Source: Kitasatospora sp. MMS16-BH015 (GTDB lineage: Bacteria; Actinomycetota; Actinomycetes; Streptomycetales; Streptomycetaceae). Taken from it: a stretch of 64,000 nucleotides of DNA. Positions 1-10,116 of this stretch are shown here, one piece after another (the first letter of the stretch is position 1; the number at the start of each line of letters is the position of its first letter). A model generated the notes under the pieces. The model was not told the DNA's origin. It saw only the letters and a program-made list of their open reading frames with translations, and did no database searches. The DNA is taken from NCBI RefSeq assembly GCF_002943525.1, contig NZ_CP025394.1, positions 5,270,001-5,334,000 on the forward strand, read 5' to 3'. The translations under genes were made by a program, and so were the position numbers.

Positions 1-216
1 GCCGGAGGTGACGTTGCCCGCCTCGTCCATGGCGCAGGGGCCCTTGAGACAGGACGAGTACGAGGCCAGGTCCTCGCTTCCGAACAGGCCGACGATGGGG
101 TTGATGACGCCCTTCACGAAGGCGTTGACGATGTTGGTGAAGGCCGCGCCGATCACGACGGCGACGGCGAGGTCGATGACATTGCCGCGGAGCAGGAATT
201 CCTTGAAGCCCTTCAT
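1..216 (-). CDS. mscL: Large-conductance mechanosensitive channel MscL (N-terminal part; runs off the window)
   Basis: MscL forms a homopentameric membrane pore that opens under high membrane tension to release solutes on osmotic downshock. The visible 72 residues begin MKGFKEFLLRGNVIDLAVAV and continue with an IGAAFTNIVNAFVKGVINPI stretch, the typical N-terminal amphipathic helix plus first pore-lining helix of the family. The rest lies beyond base 1. ATG at 216 fits the family N-terminus, but no clear Shine-Dalgarno sequence precedes it. It follows the proline-rich gene on the same strand by 30 bases, so co-transcription is likely. Identity is near certain; the exact start is less so. Confidence 0.93.
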   Translation of the reverse strand, partial: MKGFKEFLLRGNVIDLAVAVVIGAAFTNIVNAFVKGVINPIVGLFGSEDLASYSSCLKGPCAMDEAGNVTSG

Positions 217-246
217 GCCGCGCTGAACGACGATCTGTCGGACTGG

Positions 247-2103
<1,857 letters not shown>

Positions 2104-2264
2104 GGGGGGATCACCGCCTCTGGTGGGCTGCGTGGGCTGCTGTCCGGGCGAGCCGGGGCCGGGCGCTGGTGCGGTGGCCGGGCGGCTCGGGCGGGCCCTC
2201 GGTGGGTTCGCCGGGATCAGGGTGCGCCGGGGCGGAGGCGGTACGGAAGTCCGAATCCCCAGGC

Positions 2265-2290
2265 TGTGGATAACCCGGGGGTGTGGATAA
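2265..2290. promoter_or_regulatory. Two perfect DnaA-box-like 9-mers
   Basis: TGTGGATAA occurs at 2265-2273 and again at 2282-2290, in the same orientation and 17 bases apart. Each is the exact complement of the 9-mer TTATCCACA recognised by DnaA in many bacteria. They lie between the fmdB terminator and the proline-rich gene. Two boxes alone do not make an origin; a regulatory or titration role is conjecture. Confidence 0.5.
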
Positions 2291-2318
2291 CTAATGTCAC
2301 TCGGACGGGTGAAATGCC

Positions 2319-2353
2319 ACTGGGCTCGGCACCAGAAAGGTGCCGAGCCCAGT
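2319..2353. terminator. Perfect 15-bp hairpin downstream of fmdB-like gene
   Basis: ACTGGGCTCGGCACC (2319-2333), a 5-base loop AGAAA, and the exact complement (2339-2353). It sits about 160 bases past the stop of the minus-strand FmdB-type gene and is a strong GC-rich stem without a long T run, as is common in streptomycetes. Confidence 0.75.
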
Positions 2354-2511
2354 TGGAGTGTGTGCGGCCTACCCGAGCCGGAGCGGTCGGGCGGCGTAGG
2401 CGGCGGGAGCACGTGGCGGGGCCAGTGCGGCCGGTGCGACCGCCGGAAGCAGGTGGTGGCCGGTCGGGGTCGCCGCGGAGGGCCGACGCACGGGAGCGTC
2501 GCCGCCGGAGG

Positions 2512-2820
2512 TCAGCTCGCGGAGCCGGTGCCGGCGCTGCTGCTCGACGAGGCCGCCGGGGCGGGGGTCGAGGCGGCCGGGGTGGACGACGTCGAGGAGG
2601 ACGAGGTCGAGCCGGAGGAGGCGCTCACCGAGCTGGTCGAGGAGGACCGGCTGTCGGTGCGGTAGAAACCGGAGCCCTTGAAGACCACGCCCACGGCCGA
2701 GAAGACCTTGCGGAGCTTCCCCTGGCAGTCCGGGCAGGTGGTCAGCGCGTCGTCGGTGAACTTCTGCACCGCCTCCAGGCCGTTGCCACACTCGGTGCAC
2801 TGGTACTGGTACGTGGGCAC
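2512..2820 (-). CDS. FmdB family zinc-ribbon regulatory protein
   Basis: A small protein of 102 residues with an N-terminal zinc ribbon: YQYQCTECG (Cys8, Cys11) and TTCPDCQ (Cys29, Cys32), followed by KLRKVFSAVGVVFKGSGFYRTD, the usual FmdB-family core. The remainder is a Ser/Thr/Ala-rich low-complexity tail. FmdB-type proteins are putative regulators; the biochemical role in actinomycetes is not established. GTG 2820 is chosen because AGGAGGAAG lies 7-8 bases upstream; an alternative GTG at 2838 lies upstream of that site. It is downstream of the MFS gene on the same strand, separated by a hairpin at 3004-3036, so it probably has its own promoter. Confidence 0.88.
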   Translation of the reverse strand: MPTYQYQCTECGNGLEAVQKFTDDALTTCPDCQGKLRKVFSAVGVVFKGSGFYRTDSRSSSTSSVSASSGSTSSSSTSSTPAASTPAPAASSSSSAGTGSAS

Positions 2821-3003
2821 TTGATCTTCCTCCTGCACTTCCCCCTGGCACTCTCGCCTGATGAGTGCTAACGATGGTCAATGATGCGGCATTCCGCTGG
2901 TTGAGTCCAGCGGCCGCAGATGTGAGATGGGTCCGGTCGCAGATGCGGGGCGGGGCCGGTCGCGGAGCGAAACCGGGTTCGGGAGGGGCGGAGCCCACCT
3001 CCT

Positions 3004-3036
3004 CTCGGGGGTGGGGGACCCCACCCCCTCCCGAGG
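3004..3036 (-). terminator. GC-rich hairpin after the MFS gene
   Basis: A GGGGTGGGG stem with a GA loop and CCCCACCCC, extended outside a bulge by CTCGGG/CCCGAG. It begins only a few bases past the stop of the minus-strand MFS gene, fitting a transcription terminator. Confidence 0.7.
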
Positions 3037-3042
3037 GTGAGG

Positions 3043-4398
3043 TCAGCCCTTGGCGCCACCGGCGGAGGCGCCGACCAACTGCCCGCTCCCGGCGTTGCTG
3101 CCGCCGGAGCGACCGGTGGCACCCGCAGTGGCGGAGCTGCTCCGGGCCACCGTCCGGCTCTGCTGGGTCTGCGGCACCAGCAGGTGTCGCAGGGTGATCA
3201 GCGCGACCAGGCCGAGCCCGGCCCCGACGATCGGCACCAGGAAGCCGGCCGACGGGCCGTGCCCGTCGATCATCCGGCCGGCCACGGTGGAGCCGACCGC
3301 CAGGCCGAGGCCGATCGCGCCGGTCAGCCAGGTGAAGGCTTCGGTCTTGGCACCGTCGGAGACCAGGGACTCGACCAGGGTGTAGCCGGTGATCAGGGTC
3401 GGCGCGATGGCGAGGCCGCAGACCAGGCCGGCGATGGCCAGGGTGGCGAGGTTGGGCATCGCCCACAGGGTCGAGCAGCCGAGCACGAGCAGCGCGTAGC
3501 TGATGAGCATCCGCTGACGGGCCGAGCGCCGCCAGGCGATCATCCCGTACAGCACACCGGCCAGCATCGAGCCGCCGGCGAAGACGCCGTAGACGATCCC
3601 GTTGAGGCTCTCCTGGCCGGCGGCCCGGGCGAAGGCGGTGATGGAGACCTGCAGGGCGCCGAAGACGGAGCCCACGCCGAGGAAGGAGCCCGCGAGGAGG
3701 CGGACGCCCGGGGAGGTGAGGGCGGAGACCCGCTCGGCACCGGCCGTCTTGGGGTGCCGCGCCGGGGCGGTGCCGCGCTGGGCGGCGAAGGCAAGACCGC
3801 CGGCCACGGTGAGGGCGGCCTCGGTGATCAGGGCGGCGGAGGGGGTGACGGTGGTGGCGATGGCGGTGGCCAGCACCGGGCCGATCACGAAGGTGAACTC
3901 GTCGGTGACGGATTCGAAGGCGAAGGCGGTGTTCAGCTTCTGCGGGGAGCCGGCCGGGCCGGAGAACTTGGCCACCCAGCGGGCCCGCACCATCGCGCCG
4001 ATCTGCGGCACGCTCGCGCCGGCCGAGGCGGCGGCGAGGTAGAGCGTCCAGGTCGGGGCGTGTCCGACGGCCAGCGCGATCAGGGCGCCGACCGAGACGG
4101 CGTGCACCAGGATGCCGGGCAGCAGGATGGCGGTCTGTCCGTACCGGTCGGCGAGGCGGCCGGTCTGCGGGCCGATGAAGGCCTGGGCCACGGCGGAGGC
4201 GGCGGCGACCAGGCCGGCCGTGCCGTAGGAGCCGCCGTTGTCGAGCACCAGCAGCATGATGCCGATGCTGAGCATCGCGTAGGGCAGGCGGGCGGCGAAG
4301 GCCGGGGCCAGGAACGTCCAGGCGCCGGGGGTGCGGAGCAGGGCTCCGTAGCCGACTCGGGCGGGGGCGGGGGTTTCGACCGGGGCGGGGGCCGTCAC
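3043..4398 (-). CDS. Major facilitator superfamily transporter
   Basis: A 451-residue polytopic membrane protein with about twelve hydrophobic segments in two halves. The loop after the second helix carries GPQTGRLADRYGQT, the MFS motif-A signature (G-x-x-x-D/G-R-x-G-R-like). It would act as a secondary carrier or drug exporter; the substrate cannot be read from the sequence. The C-terminal 45 residues are a Ser/Ala/Gly-rich cytoplasmic tail. Start GTG 4398 is supported by AGGAAGGA about 8 bases upstream. Bases 4399-4832 upstream hold no gene that I can support, only a short tandem repeat near 4707-4781. MFS identity is secure; the specificity is unknown. Confidence 0.88.
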   Translation of the reverse strand: MTAPAPVETPAPARVGYGALLRTPGAWTFLAPAFAARLPYAMLSIGIMLLVLDNGGSYGTAGLVAAASAVAQAFIGPQTGRLADRYGQTAILLPGILVHAVSVGALIALAVGHAPTWTLYLAAASAGASVPQIGAMVRARWVAKFSGPAGSPQKLNTAFAFESVTDEFTFVIGPVLATAIATTVTPSAALITEAALTVAGGLAFAAQRGTAPARHPKTAGAERVSALTSPGVRLLAGSFLGVGSVFGALQVSITAFARAAGQESLNGIVYGVFAGGSMLAGVLYGMIAWRRSARQRMLISYALLVLGCSTLWAMPNLATLAIAGLVCGLAIAPTLITGYTLVESLVSDGAKTEAFTWLTGAIGLGLAVGSTVAGRMIDGHGPSAGFLVPIVGAGLGLVALITLRHLLVPQTQQSRTVARSSSATAGATGRSGGSNAGSGQLVGASAGGAKG

Positions 4399-4706
4399 GG
4401 TCGGTCCTTCCTGCTGCCTGGTAGCGCGGACGGGGTGTGGGTGGCCCCGACGGCGCCGAGAGTCGTCCTCTCGCGCGTCGACCGGGGTGATACCCGAGTC
4501 CGGTGGGGACCAGGGCCGCCGAGCGGTCGCGCCAACTCTGCATCAGACAGATGTAGCGGGTGTTCAGGTAGGTACGAACAGGTACCAGAAGCTTGTGTCT
4601 CCCATGGTATCGCCAATCCTGCCGTTTCGCCCAGGAACGCAAGGTGAACGTCACACGGAACACACGAACCGAAACAGCTACCCGCGTAGCTGACGAAGAA
4701 CCGAAA

Positions 4707-4781
4707 GGACCGCCCATGGCACAAGGGACCGCCCATGGCACAAAGGGCTGCCCATGGCGCAAGGGACTGCCCGTGGCACAG
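4707..4781. repeat. Four-copy 18-20 bp intergenic tandem repeat
   Basis: Four units of the form GGGACCGCCCATGGCACAA run head to tail, with substitutions in the third and fourth copies. Each contains CCATGG or CCGTGG. The array lies in the gap between the antiporter and MFS genes, both minus strand, and encodes nothing recognisable. Confidence 0.85.
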
Positions 4782-4832
4782 GAGTATGGCTGTCGAGCCT
4801 CGGCATCCTCGTCCGTGCCCACGGCTCGACCG

Positions 4833-6320
4833 CTACGGCCGCCCGTACAGCCAGCCCGCCAGCTTGCCGCCCTTGTCCACCGCGCGGAGTCGCCGCTCGG
4901 CCGCCTCGCTGACCTCCTCGGTGGTGACCACCAGGAGTTCGTCGCCGGCCCGCAGCACGGTGGCCTTGTCGGGGACGAAGCTGCTGCCGTCCCGGACGAC
5001 CAGGGTGACGGCGGCCCCGGCCGGGAGGCGCAGTTCGCTGACCTCGACGCCGGACATCTTCGAACCGGCCGCGAGCGAGACCGAGAGCAGCTGGCCGTGC
5101 AGTCGCTCCAGCGGAGCGGATTCGATGCCGAGGTCCTGCCCGATCGAGCCCTCGCCGACCCGGAGCCACTTGGCCAGCAGCGGGAGGGTCGGCCCCTGGA
5201 GCAGGGTGAAGACGACCACCAGGATGAAGACGACGTTGAAGCCCTCCTCGGCCTGCGGCACGTCGGCCACCAGCGGGATGGTGGCCAGCACGATGGGCAC
5301 TGCCCCGCGCAGTCCGGCCCAGCTGAGCAGCCCCTGCTCCCGCCAGGGCAGTCGGAACGGGGTCATGGTGAGCAGCACCGAGGCGGGCCGCGCGATGAAG
5401 ACCAGCACGGCGCCGACCACCAGCGCGGGCACGATGGAGGAGCCCATGGTGTCGGGGTTGCAGAGCAGTCCGAGCACCACGAACATGCCGATCTGCCCGA
5501 TCCAGGCCAGTCCGTCGGCGAAGCCGCGGACGGCCGGTCCGTGCGGCAGCTTGGCGTTGCCCAGGATCACCGAGGCGATGTAGACCGCGAGGAAGCCGGA
5601 GCCGTGCAGCAGTGCGCCGCCGGCGTAGGCGAGCACGGCCAGGGCCATCACGGCGATCGGGTAGAGGCCCGAGGAGGGCAGCGCGACGCGCTTGACGGCG
5701 TAGGCGCCCAACCGCCCCACGGCGTAGCCGACGGCCAGGCCGATCGCGAGCTCGGCCAGGATGGTGCCGACCAGCACGTACCAGGAGTCGAGCGGCCCGG
5801 TGGTGGCGAAGGCGACCACCAGGATCACCACGGGTGCGTCGTTGAAGCCGGACTCGGCCTCCAGCAGGCCGGTCAGCCGGGGTGGCAGCGGCACGGTGCG
5901 CAGCACCGAGAAGACGGCGGCGGCGTCGGTGGAGGAGACGATCGCGCCGAGCAGCAGGGAGGTGCGCCAGTCGAAGCCGGCCAGCCAGTGCGCCCCGGCG
6001 GCGGTGACGAAGACGCTGACCGCCACGCCGAAGGTGGCCAGCACCACGGCGGCCGGGATCACCGGCTTTATGGCCTTGTAGCTCGTCTTGAGCCCGCCCT
6101 CGGCCAGGATGACGACGAGCGCCGCGTAGCCGAGCACCTGGGTGAGCGAGGCGTCGTTGAAGGTGATGCCCAGGCCGTTCTGGCCGAGCGCGACGCCGAT
6201 CCCCAGGTAGATGAGCAGGCTGGGGAGCCCGGAGCGGGTCGCGAAACGCACCGCGACCACCGCGACCAACATGATCACGGAGAACTCGAGCAGGAAGCGG
6301 TTCAGGTGGTCGACGGTCAC
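4833..6320 (-). CDS. Cation/proton antiporter, CPA1 type, with C-terminal TrkA-C domain (probable K+/H+)
   Basis: A 495-residue inner-membrane protein of the monovalent cation:proton antiporter family. Roughly residues 5-390 are 12-13 hydrophobic helices. They include GAIVSSTDAAAVFSVL and EAESGFNDAPVVILVV, the conserved ion-site helices (ST-D and ND residues), and WAGLRGAVPIVLA. The C-terminal region (about 405-480) ends in DELLVVTTEEV, typical of a TrkA-C (RCK_C) ligand-binding domain. That architecture is that of potassium/proton antiporters which export K+ at high pH or turgor. GTG 6320 is chosen: GAGGTG lies about 9 bases upstream and the product starts at the family N-terminus; the longer frame is only repeat sequence. 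The gap to the divergent penicillin acylase gene holds a tandem repeat and an AT-rich stretch (6540-6585) likely to contain promoters. Confidence 0.9.
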   Translation of the reverse strand: MTVDHLNRFLLEFSVIMLVAVVAVRFATRSGLPSLLIYLGIGVALGQNGLGITFNDASLTQVLGYAALVVILAEGGLKTSYKAIKPVIPAAVVLATFGVAVSVFVTAAGAHWLAGFDWRTSLLLGAIVSSTDAAAVFSVLRTVPLPPRLTGLLEAESGFNDAPVVILVVAFATTGPLDSWYVLVGTILAELAIGLAVGYAVGRLGAYAVKRVALPSSGLYPIAVMALAVLAYAGGALLHGSGFLAVYIASVILGNAKLPHGPAVRGFADGLAWIGQIGMFVVLGLLCNPDTMGSSIVPALVVGAVLVFIARPASVLLTMTPFRLPWREQGLLSWAGLRGAVPIVLATIPLVADVPQAEEGFNVVFILVVVFTLLQGPTLPLLAKWLRVGEGSIGQDLGIESAPLERLHGQLLSVSLAAGSKMSGVEVSELRLPAGAAVTLVVRDGSSFVPDKATVLRAGDELLVVTTEEVSEAAERRLRAVDKGGKLAGWLYGRP

Positions 6321-6358
6321 GCAGGGGCACCTCGTCGTCGTGAAGGGCGGCGGGCAGC

Positions 6359-6477
6359 GGTGGAACGCAAGGCGGTGGAACGCAAGACGGTGGAACGCAA
6401 GACGGTGGAACGCAAGACGGTGGGACGCAATGCAGTGGAACGCGAGGCGGTAAGACGTAAGGCGGTGGGACGCAGGC
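6359..6477. repeat. Eight-copy 15-bp tandem repeat in the antiporter leader
   Basis: Units of GGTGGAACGCAAGAC, eight in a row (the last is 14 bases); copies 2-4 are identical and the outer ones diverged. The array ends about 40 bases before the antiporter start on the minus strand, so it is probably transcribed as part of its leader. No hairpin or known riboswitch is evident. Confidence 0.88.
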
Positions 6478-6719
6478 GGTGGCGCGTACGGACAGGGCGG
6501 TGGCGCACCCGGACGGACGGCCACGGAGAAGTGTCGTTACCCAGTCTAACATTTTACCTGTTCTTTTATGAAGGTCTTGGCTTTCGAGGGCGGGTAAGGT
6601 CCAGCCGGTAGGGTCCAGTTCGTCCCACTCGTGGACACACCCCATGCATGTCCGCCGACCGAGTCGCCCTAATGTGGTGACCTGTCACGGCCGTCGACCC
6701 CCAGCCAAGGACCCATCAG

Positions 6720-9431
6720 ATGCCCCGCTCGAAGAAGTTCCGGCGCGCCCGTCTGTTCGTGATCGTGCTGGCCGTCCTGCTGGTGGCAGCGGTGGCCGGC
6801 GGCGGGTACTGGGGCGTCAGCACCGTCCGGTCCTCCTTCCCGGAGGTGTCCGGCACGGTGAAGGTGGCCGGGATGTCCACCCCGGTGGACGTCAAGCGGG
6901 ACGCCAACGGGATCCCCCAGCTCTACGCCGACACCTCCGAGGACCTGTTCCGGGCCCAGGGGTACGTGCAGGCCCAGGACCGGTTCTGGGAGATGGACGT
7001 CCGACGGCACATCACCGCCGGGCGGCTCTCCGAGATGTTCGGGTCGGGCCAGGTCGAGACCGACTCCTTCCTGCGCACCATGGGCTGGCGCCGGGTCGCG
7101 CAGCAGGAGTACGACACCCAGCTCTCGCCCGACACCAAGAAGTACCTCAAGGCCTACACCGACGGCGTGAACGCCTGGCTCTCCGAGCACCCCGGCGGGG
7201 CCTCCGCCTCGGTGGAGTACGCGATGCTCGGCGCGGTCAACGGCTCCTACAAGCCCGAGGCCTGGGACCCGGTGGATTCGGTGGCCTGGCTCAAGGCGAT
7301 GGCCTGGAGCCTGTCGGGCAACCTCCAGGAGGAGATCGACCGCTCGCTGCTGGCCCAGAACTTCAGCCAGGACCAGGTCGCCCAGCTCTACCCGGACTAC
7401 CCGTACGACCGCAACGGCACCATCGTGAAGACCGGTCAGGTCGGCAAGGACGGCAAGTACCAGCCCGTCGACAGCCAGGCCGCCCCCGCAGGCACGGCGC
7501 AGGGCCGGGCCACCACCCAGGCGCTGCTCACCGGCATCTCGAACCAGATCGCCGCGATGCCGCAGCTGCTCGGCCCGCAGGGCCAGGGCATCGGTTCCAA
7601 CTCCTGGGTGGTCTCGGGCGCGCACACCACCACCGGCAAGCCGCTGCTGGCCAACGACCCGCACCTCGGCCCCGAGATGCCCTCGGTCTGGTACCAGATG
7701 GGCCTGCACTGCCGGAAGACCGGCCCGGCCTGCGGCTTCGACACGGCGGGCTTCACCTTCGCCGGGATGCCCGGCGTGGTGATCGGCCACAACAAGGACG
7801 TCGCCTGGGGCTTCACCAACCTCGGCGCCGACGTGACCGACCTCTACCTGGAGAAGGTGACCGGCCCGGACACCTACCAGGTGGACGGCCAGGACCGGAA
7901 GTTTGAGACCCGCAAGGAGACCATCAAGGTCGCCGGCGGCACCGACCGCACCATCACGGTCCGCACCACCGGTCACGGCCCGCTGATCTCCGACCAGAGC
8001 ACCGAGCAGCAGGACGTCGGCAAGTACGCCCCGCTCTCCGGCGCCGGGCCCGACCGGGCCGGTGGCTACGGCGTGGCGCTGGATTGGACAGCGCTCAAGC
8101 CGGCCAAGACCATGGACGCCGTCTTCAAGCTGGACAAGGCCGCCAACTGGTCCGACTTCCAGGGCGCCGCGGCCGACTTCGCCGTCCCCGCGCAGAACCT
8201 GATCTACGCCGACACCAAGGGCAACATCGGCTACCAGGCCCCCGGTCTGGTGCCGGTCCGCGGCAAGGGCGACGGCCGGTACCCGGCCCCGGGCTGGGAC
8301 TCCTCCTACGACTGGAAGAAGGACTACGTCCCGTTCGCCTCGCTGCCCTACAGCTACAACCCGGCCGTCGGCTACATCGTGACGGCCAACCAGGCCGTGG
8401 TCGACCGGAGCTACCCGTACCTGCTCACCAACGACTGGGAGTACGGCACCCGGGCCAAGGAGATCACCGACCAGATCGAGAGCCGGCTCAAGAACGGCGG
8501 CCGGATCTCCCCGGACGACATGCAGCAGATGCAGCTGGACAACACCAGCGTGATGGCGCAGACCCTGGTGCCGCTGCTGCTCAAGGTCAACATCACCGAT
8601 CCGTACGTCCGCGAGGCGCAGGACCTGCTGAAGGACTGGAACTACCACCAGGACGCCTCCTCGGCCGCCGCCGCCTACTACAACGGCGTCTGGCGCCAGC
8701 TGCTCACCCTGGCCTTCGGCCAGAAGTTCCCGGCCGACCTGCGCGCCAAGGGCGACTGCCTGCTGCGCCAGAAGCACGACCCGACGCTGCCGGAGGACGC
8801 GGTGGGCTCCACCGTGACCGTCACCGAGTGCGGCACCCGGGACGCCAAGAAGGCCCAGCCGGACGGCGGGGACCGCTGGATGGAGGTGGTCCGCACCCTG
8901 CTGACGCAGCCGCAGAGCAGCTGGTGGAACTACATCGACTCCGACCACCGGCCGCAGAAGGGCCTGGGCAACCTGCTCGCCGAGGCGATGAAGGACGCCC
9001 GCCAGGAGCTCACCTCCAAGATGGGCAAGGACATCTCCACCTGGAGCTGGGGCCGGCTGCACACCCTGACGCTCAAGGAGCCCACCCTGGGCACCGACGA
9101 CTCCTCGATCGCCTCCGGCCTGGTGCACAAGCTGCTCAACCGCGGGCCGTACCAGCTCTCCGGCGGTTCGGCCGCGGTGGACGCCACCGGGTGGAACGCG
9201 GCGGCCGGCTACGAGGTGGACTGGGTGCCCTCGATGCGGATGGTCGTGGACCTCAGCGACTTCGACGCCTCCCAGTGGGTCAACGTCGGCGGTGCCTCGG
9301 GCCACGCCTTCCATGCGAACTACAACGACCAGACGGCCGTCTGGGCCCGGGGCGACCTGCTGCCCTGGGCGTTCTCGACCGACAAGGTCGACGCCGCCAC
9401 CAAGAACAAGCTGGTGCTGACCAACGGCTGA
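6720..9431 (+). CDS. Penicillin acylase family protein (Ntn hydrolase)
   Basis: A 903-residue precursor of the penicillin amidase family: N-terminal nucleophile hydrolases made as one chain, exported, and cleaved into alpha and beta subunits that hydrolyse amide bonds (beta-lactam side chains, acyl-homoserine lactones or similar). The basic N-terminus plus hydrophobic segment (FVIVLAVLLVAAVAGGGYW, about residues 13-31) is a signal anchor. The alpha-part signature IPQLYADTSEDLFRAQGY and AQDRFWEMD is present. GIGSNSWVVSG places the self-cleavage point and catalytic Ser at residue 293. LLANDPHLG and GFTFAGMPGVVIGHNKDVAWGFTN are further family blocks. ATG 6720 has AAGGA about 10 bases upstream. 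The gene converges on the folate gene with 11 bases between stops. Family is sure; the natural substrate is unknown. Confidence 0.93.
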   Translation: MPRSKKFRRARLFVIVLAVLLVAAVAGGGYWGVSTVRSSFPEVSGTVKVAGMSTPVDVKRDANGIPQLYADTSEDLFRAQGYVQAQDRFWEMDVRRHITAGRLSEMFGSGQVETDSFLRTMGWRRVAQQEYDTQLSPDTKKYLKAYTDGVNAWLSEHPGGASASVEYAMLGAVNGSYKPEAWDPVDSVAWLKAMAWSLSGNLQEEIDRSLLAQNFSQDQVAQLYPDYPYDRNGTIVKTGQVGKDGKYQPVDSQAAPAGTAQGRATTQALLTGISNQIAAMPQLLGPQGQGIGSNSWVVSGAHTTTGKPLLANDPHLGPEMPSVWYQMGLHCRKTGPACGFDTAGFTFAGMPGVVIGHNKDVAWGFTNLGADVTDLYLEKVTGPDTYQVDGQDRKFETRKETIKVAGGTDRTITVRTTGHGPLISDQSTEQQDVGKYAPLSGAGPDRAGGYGVALDWTALKPAKTMDAVFKLDKAANWSDFQGAAADFAVPAQNLIYADTKGNIGYQAPGLVPVRGKGDGRYPAPGWDSSYDWKKDYVPFASLPYSYNPAVGYIVTANQAVVDRSYPYLLTNDWEYGTRAKEITDQIESRLKNGGRISPDDMQQMQLDNTSVMAQTLVPLLLKVNITDPYVREAQDLLKDWNYHQDASSAAAAYYNGVWRQLLTLAFGQKFPADLRAKGDCLLRQKHDPTLPEDAVGSTVTVTECGTRDAKKAQPDGGDRWMEVVRTLLTQPQSSWWNYIDSDHRPQKGLGNLLAEAMKDARQELTSKMGKDISTWSWGRLHTLTLKEPTLGTDDSSIASGLVHKLLNRGPYQLSGGSAAVDATGWNAAAGYEVDWVPSMRMVVDLSDFDASQWVNVGGASGHAFHANYNDQTAVWARGDLLPWAFSTDKVDAATKNKLVLTNG

Positions 9432-9442
9432 GGGCCCGACGG

Positions 9443-10024
9443 TCAGCCCCGTTCGATCCTGGTGACCCCGTCCGGGGTCACCACGGCGTGCACCGGCCGG
9501 TCGTGCTCCTCGGCCGGCAGCTCGGGCAGGTACTCCTCGGCGTAGAGCAGGGTGACCAGCAGCGGTTCGGCCCCGGCCCGGGCCAGCCGGGCCAGCACCC
9601 GGTCGTAGGAGCCGCCGCCGCGCCCGAGCCGCAGCCCCCGGTGGTCCACCGCGAGACCGGGCAGCAGCACCAGCTCGGCCGTGCGGACGGCCTCCGGGCC
9701 GAGCCGTTCCGCGGTGGGTTCCAGGAGGCCGCGCCCGGCCGGGGCGAGCCGCTCCGGGCCCTGGTACTCGGCCCAGTCCAGGTCGTTGTCGGGCAGCAGC
9801 ACCGGCAGCAGCACCCGCACCCCCCGCCCGCGCAGCGCCTCGAGCAGCGGCCGGGTGCCCGGTTCGCCGCCGACCGAGACGTAGGCGGCCACGGTGGAGC
9901 CCGGTGCGGCCAGCGCCACCGCGTGCTCGGCCAGGGCCAGGGCGGCGGTTTCCCGCCATTCGGGTGAAGATTCCCGACGGCGGGTCAGCAGGCGTGACCT
10001 CAGCTCGGCCTTCTCGTTGTGCAT
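9443..10024 (-). CDS. 5-formyltetrahydrofolate cyclo-ligase
   Basis: A 193-residue cytosolic enzyme that uses ATP to convert 5-formyl-tetrahydrofolate to 5,10-methenyl-tetrahydrofolate, recycling a storage or inhibitory folate. Evidence: normal family length, an N-terminal KAELRSRLLTRRRE segment, and the C-terminal ATP-binding motif GLRLGRGGGSYDR followed by PLLVTLLYAEE. ATG 10024 has AGGAGC 7 bases upstream. It is divergent from the GGDEF gene (about 90 bases between starts), so the two may share a promoter region. Confidence 0.93.
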   Translation of the reverse strand: MHNEKAELRSRLLTRRRESSPEWRETAALALAEHAVALAAPGSTVAAYVSVGGEPGTRPLLEALRGRGVRVLLPVLLPDNDLDWAEYQGPERLAPAGRGLLEPTAERLGPEAVRTAELVLLPGLAVDHRGLRLGRGGGSYDRVLARLARAGAEPLLVTLLYAEEYLPELPAEEHDRPVHAVVTPDGVTRIERG

Positions 10025-10116
10025 CGGATGCTCCTAGGTGCGCTCGGGCCTGTTCCCTCACCGCCGGACGCCCCGCGTCCGCCGACTGCCCGAGCCTGAC
10101 ACGCGGAAGGCGCCCG

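Noticed and set aside
2265..2290. Chromosomal or plasmid replication origin
   Set aside because: Only two DnaA boxes, no AT-rich unwinding region and no dnaA/dnaN or rep genes nearby.
6359..6477. CRISPR array
   Set aside because: Units are directly contiguous 15-mers without unique spacers, and there are no cas genes.
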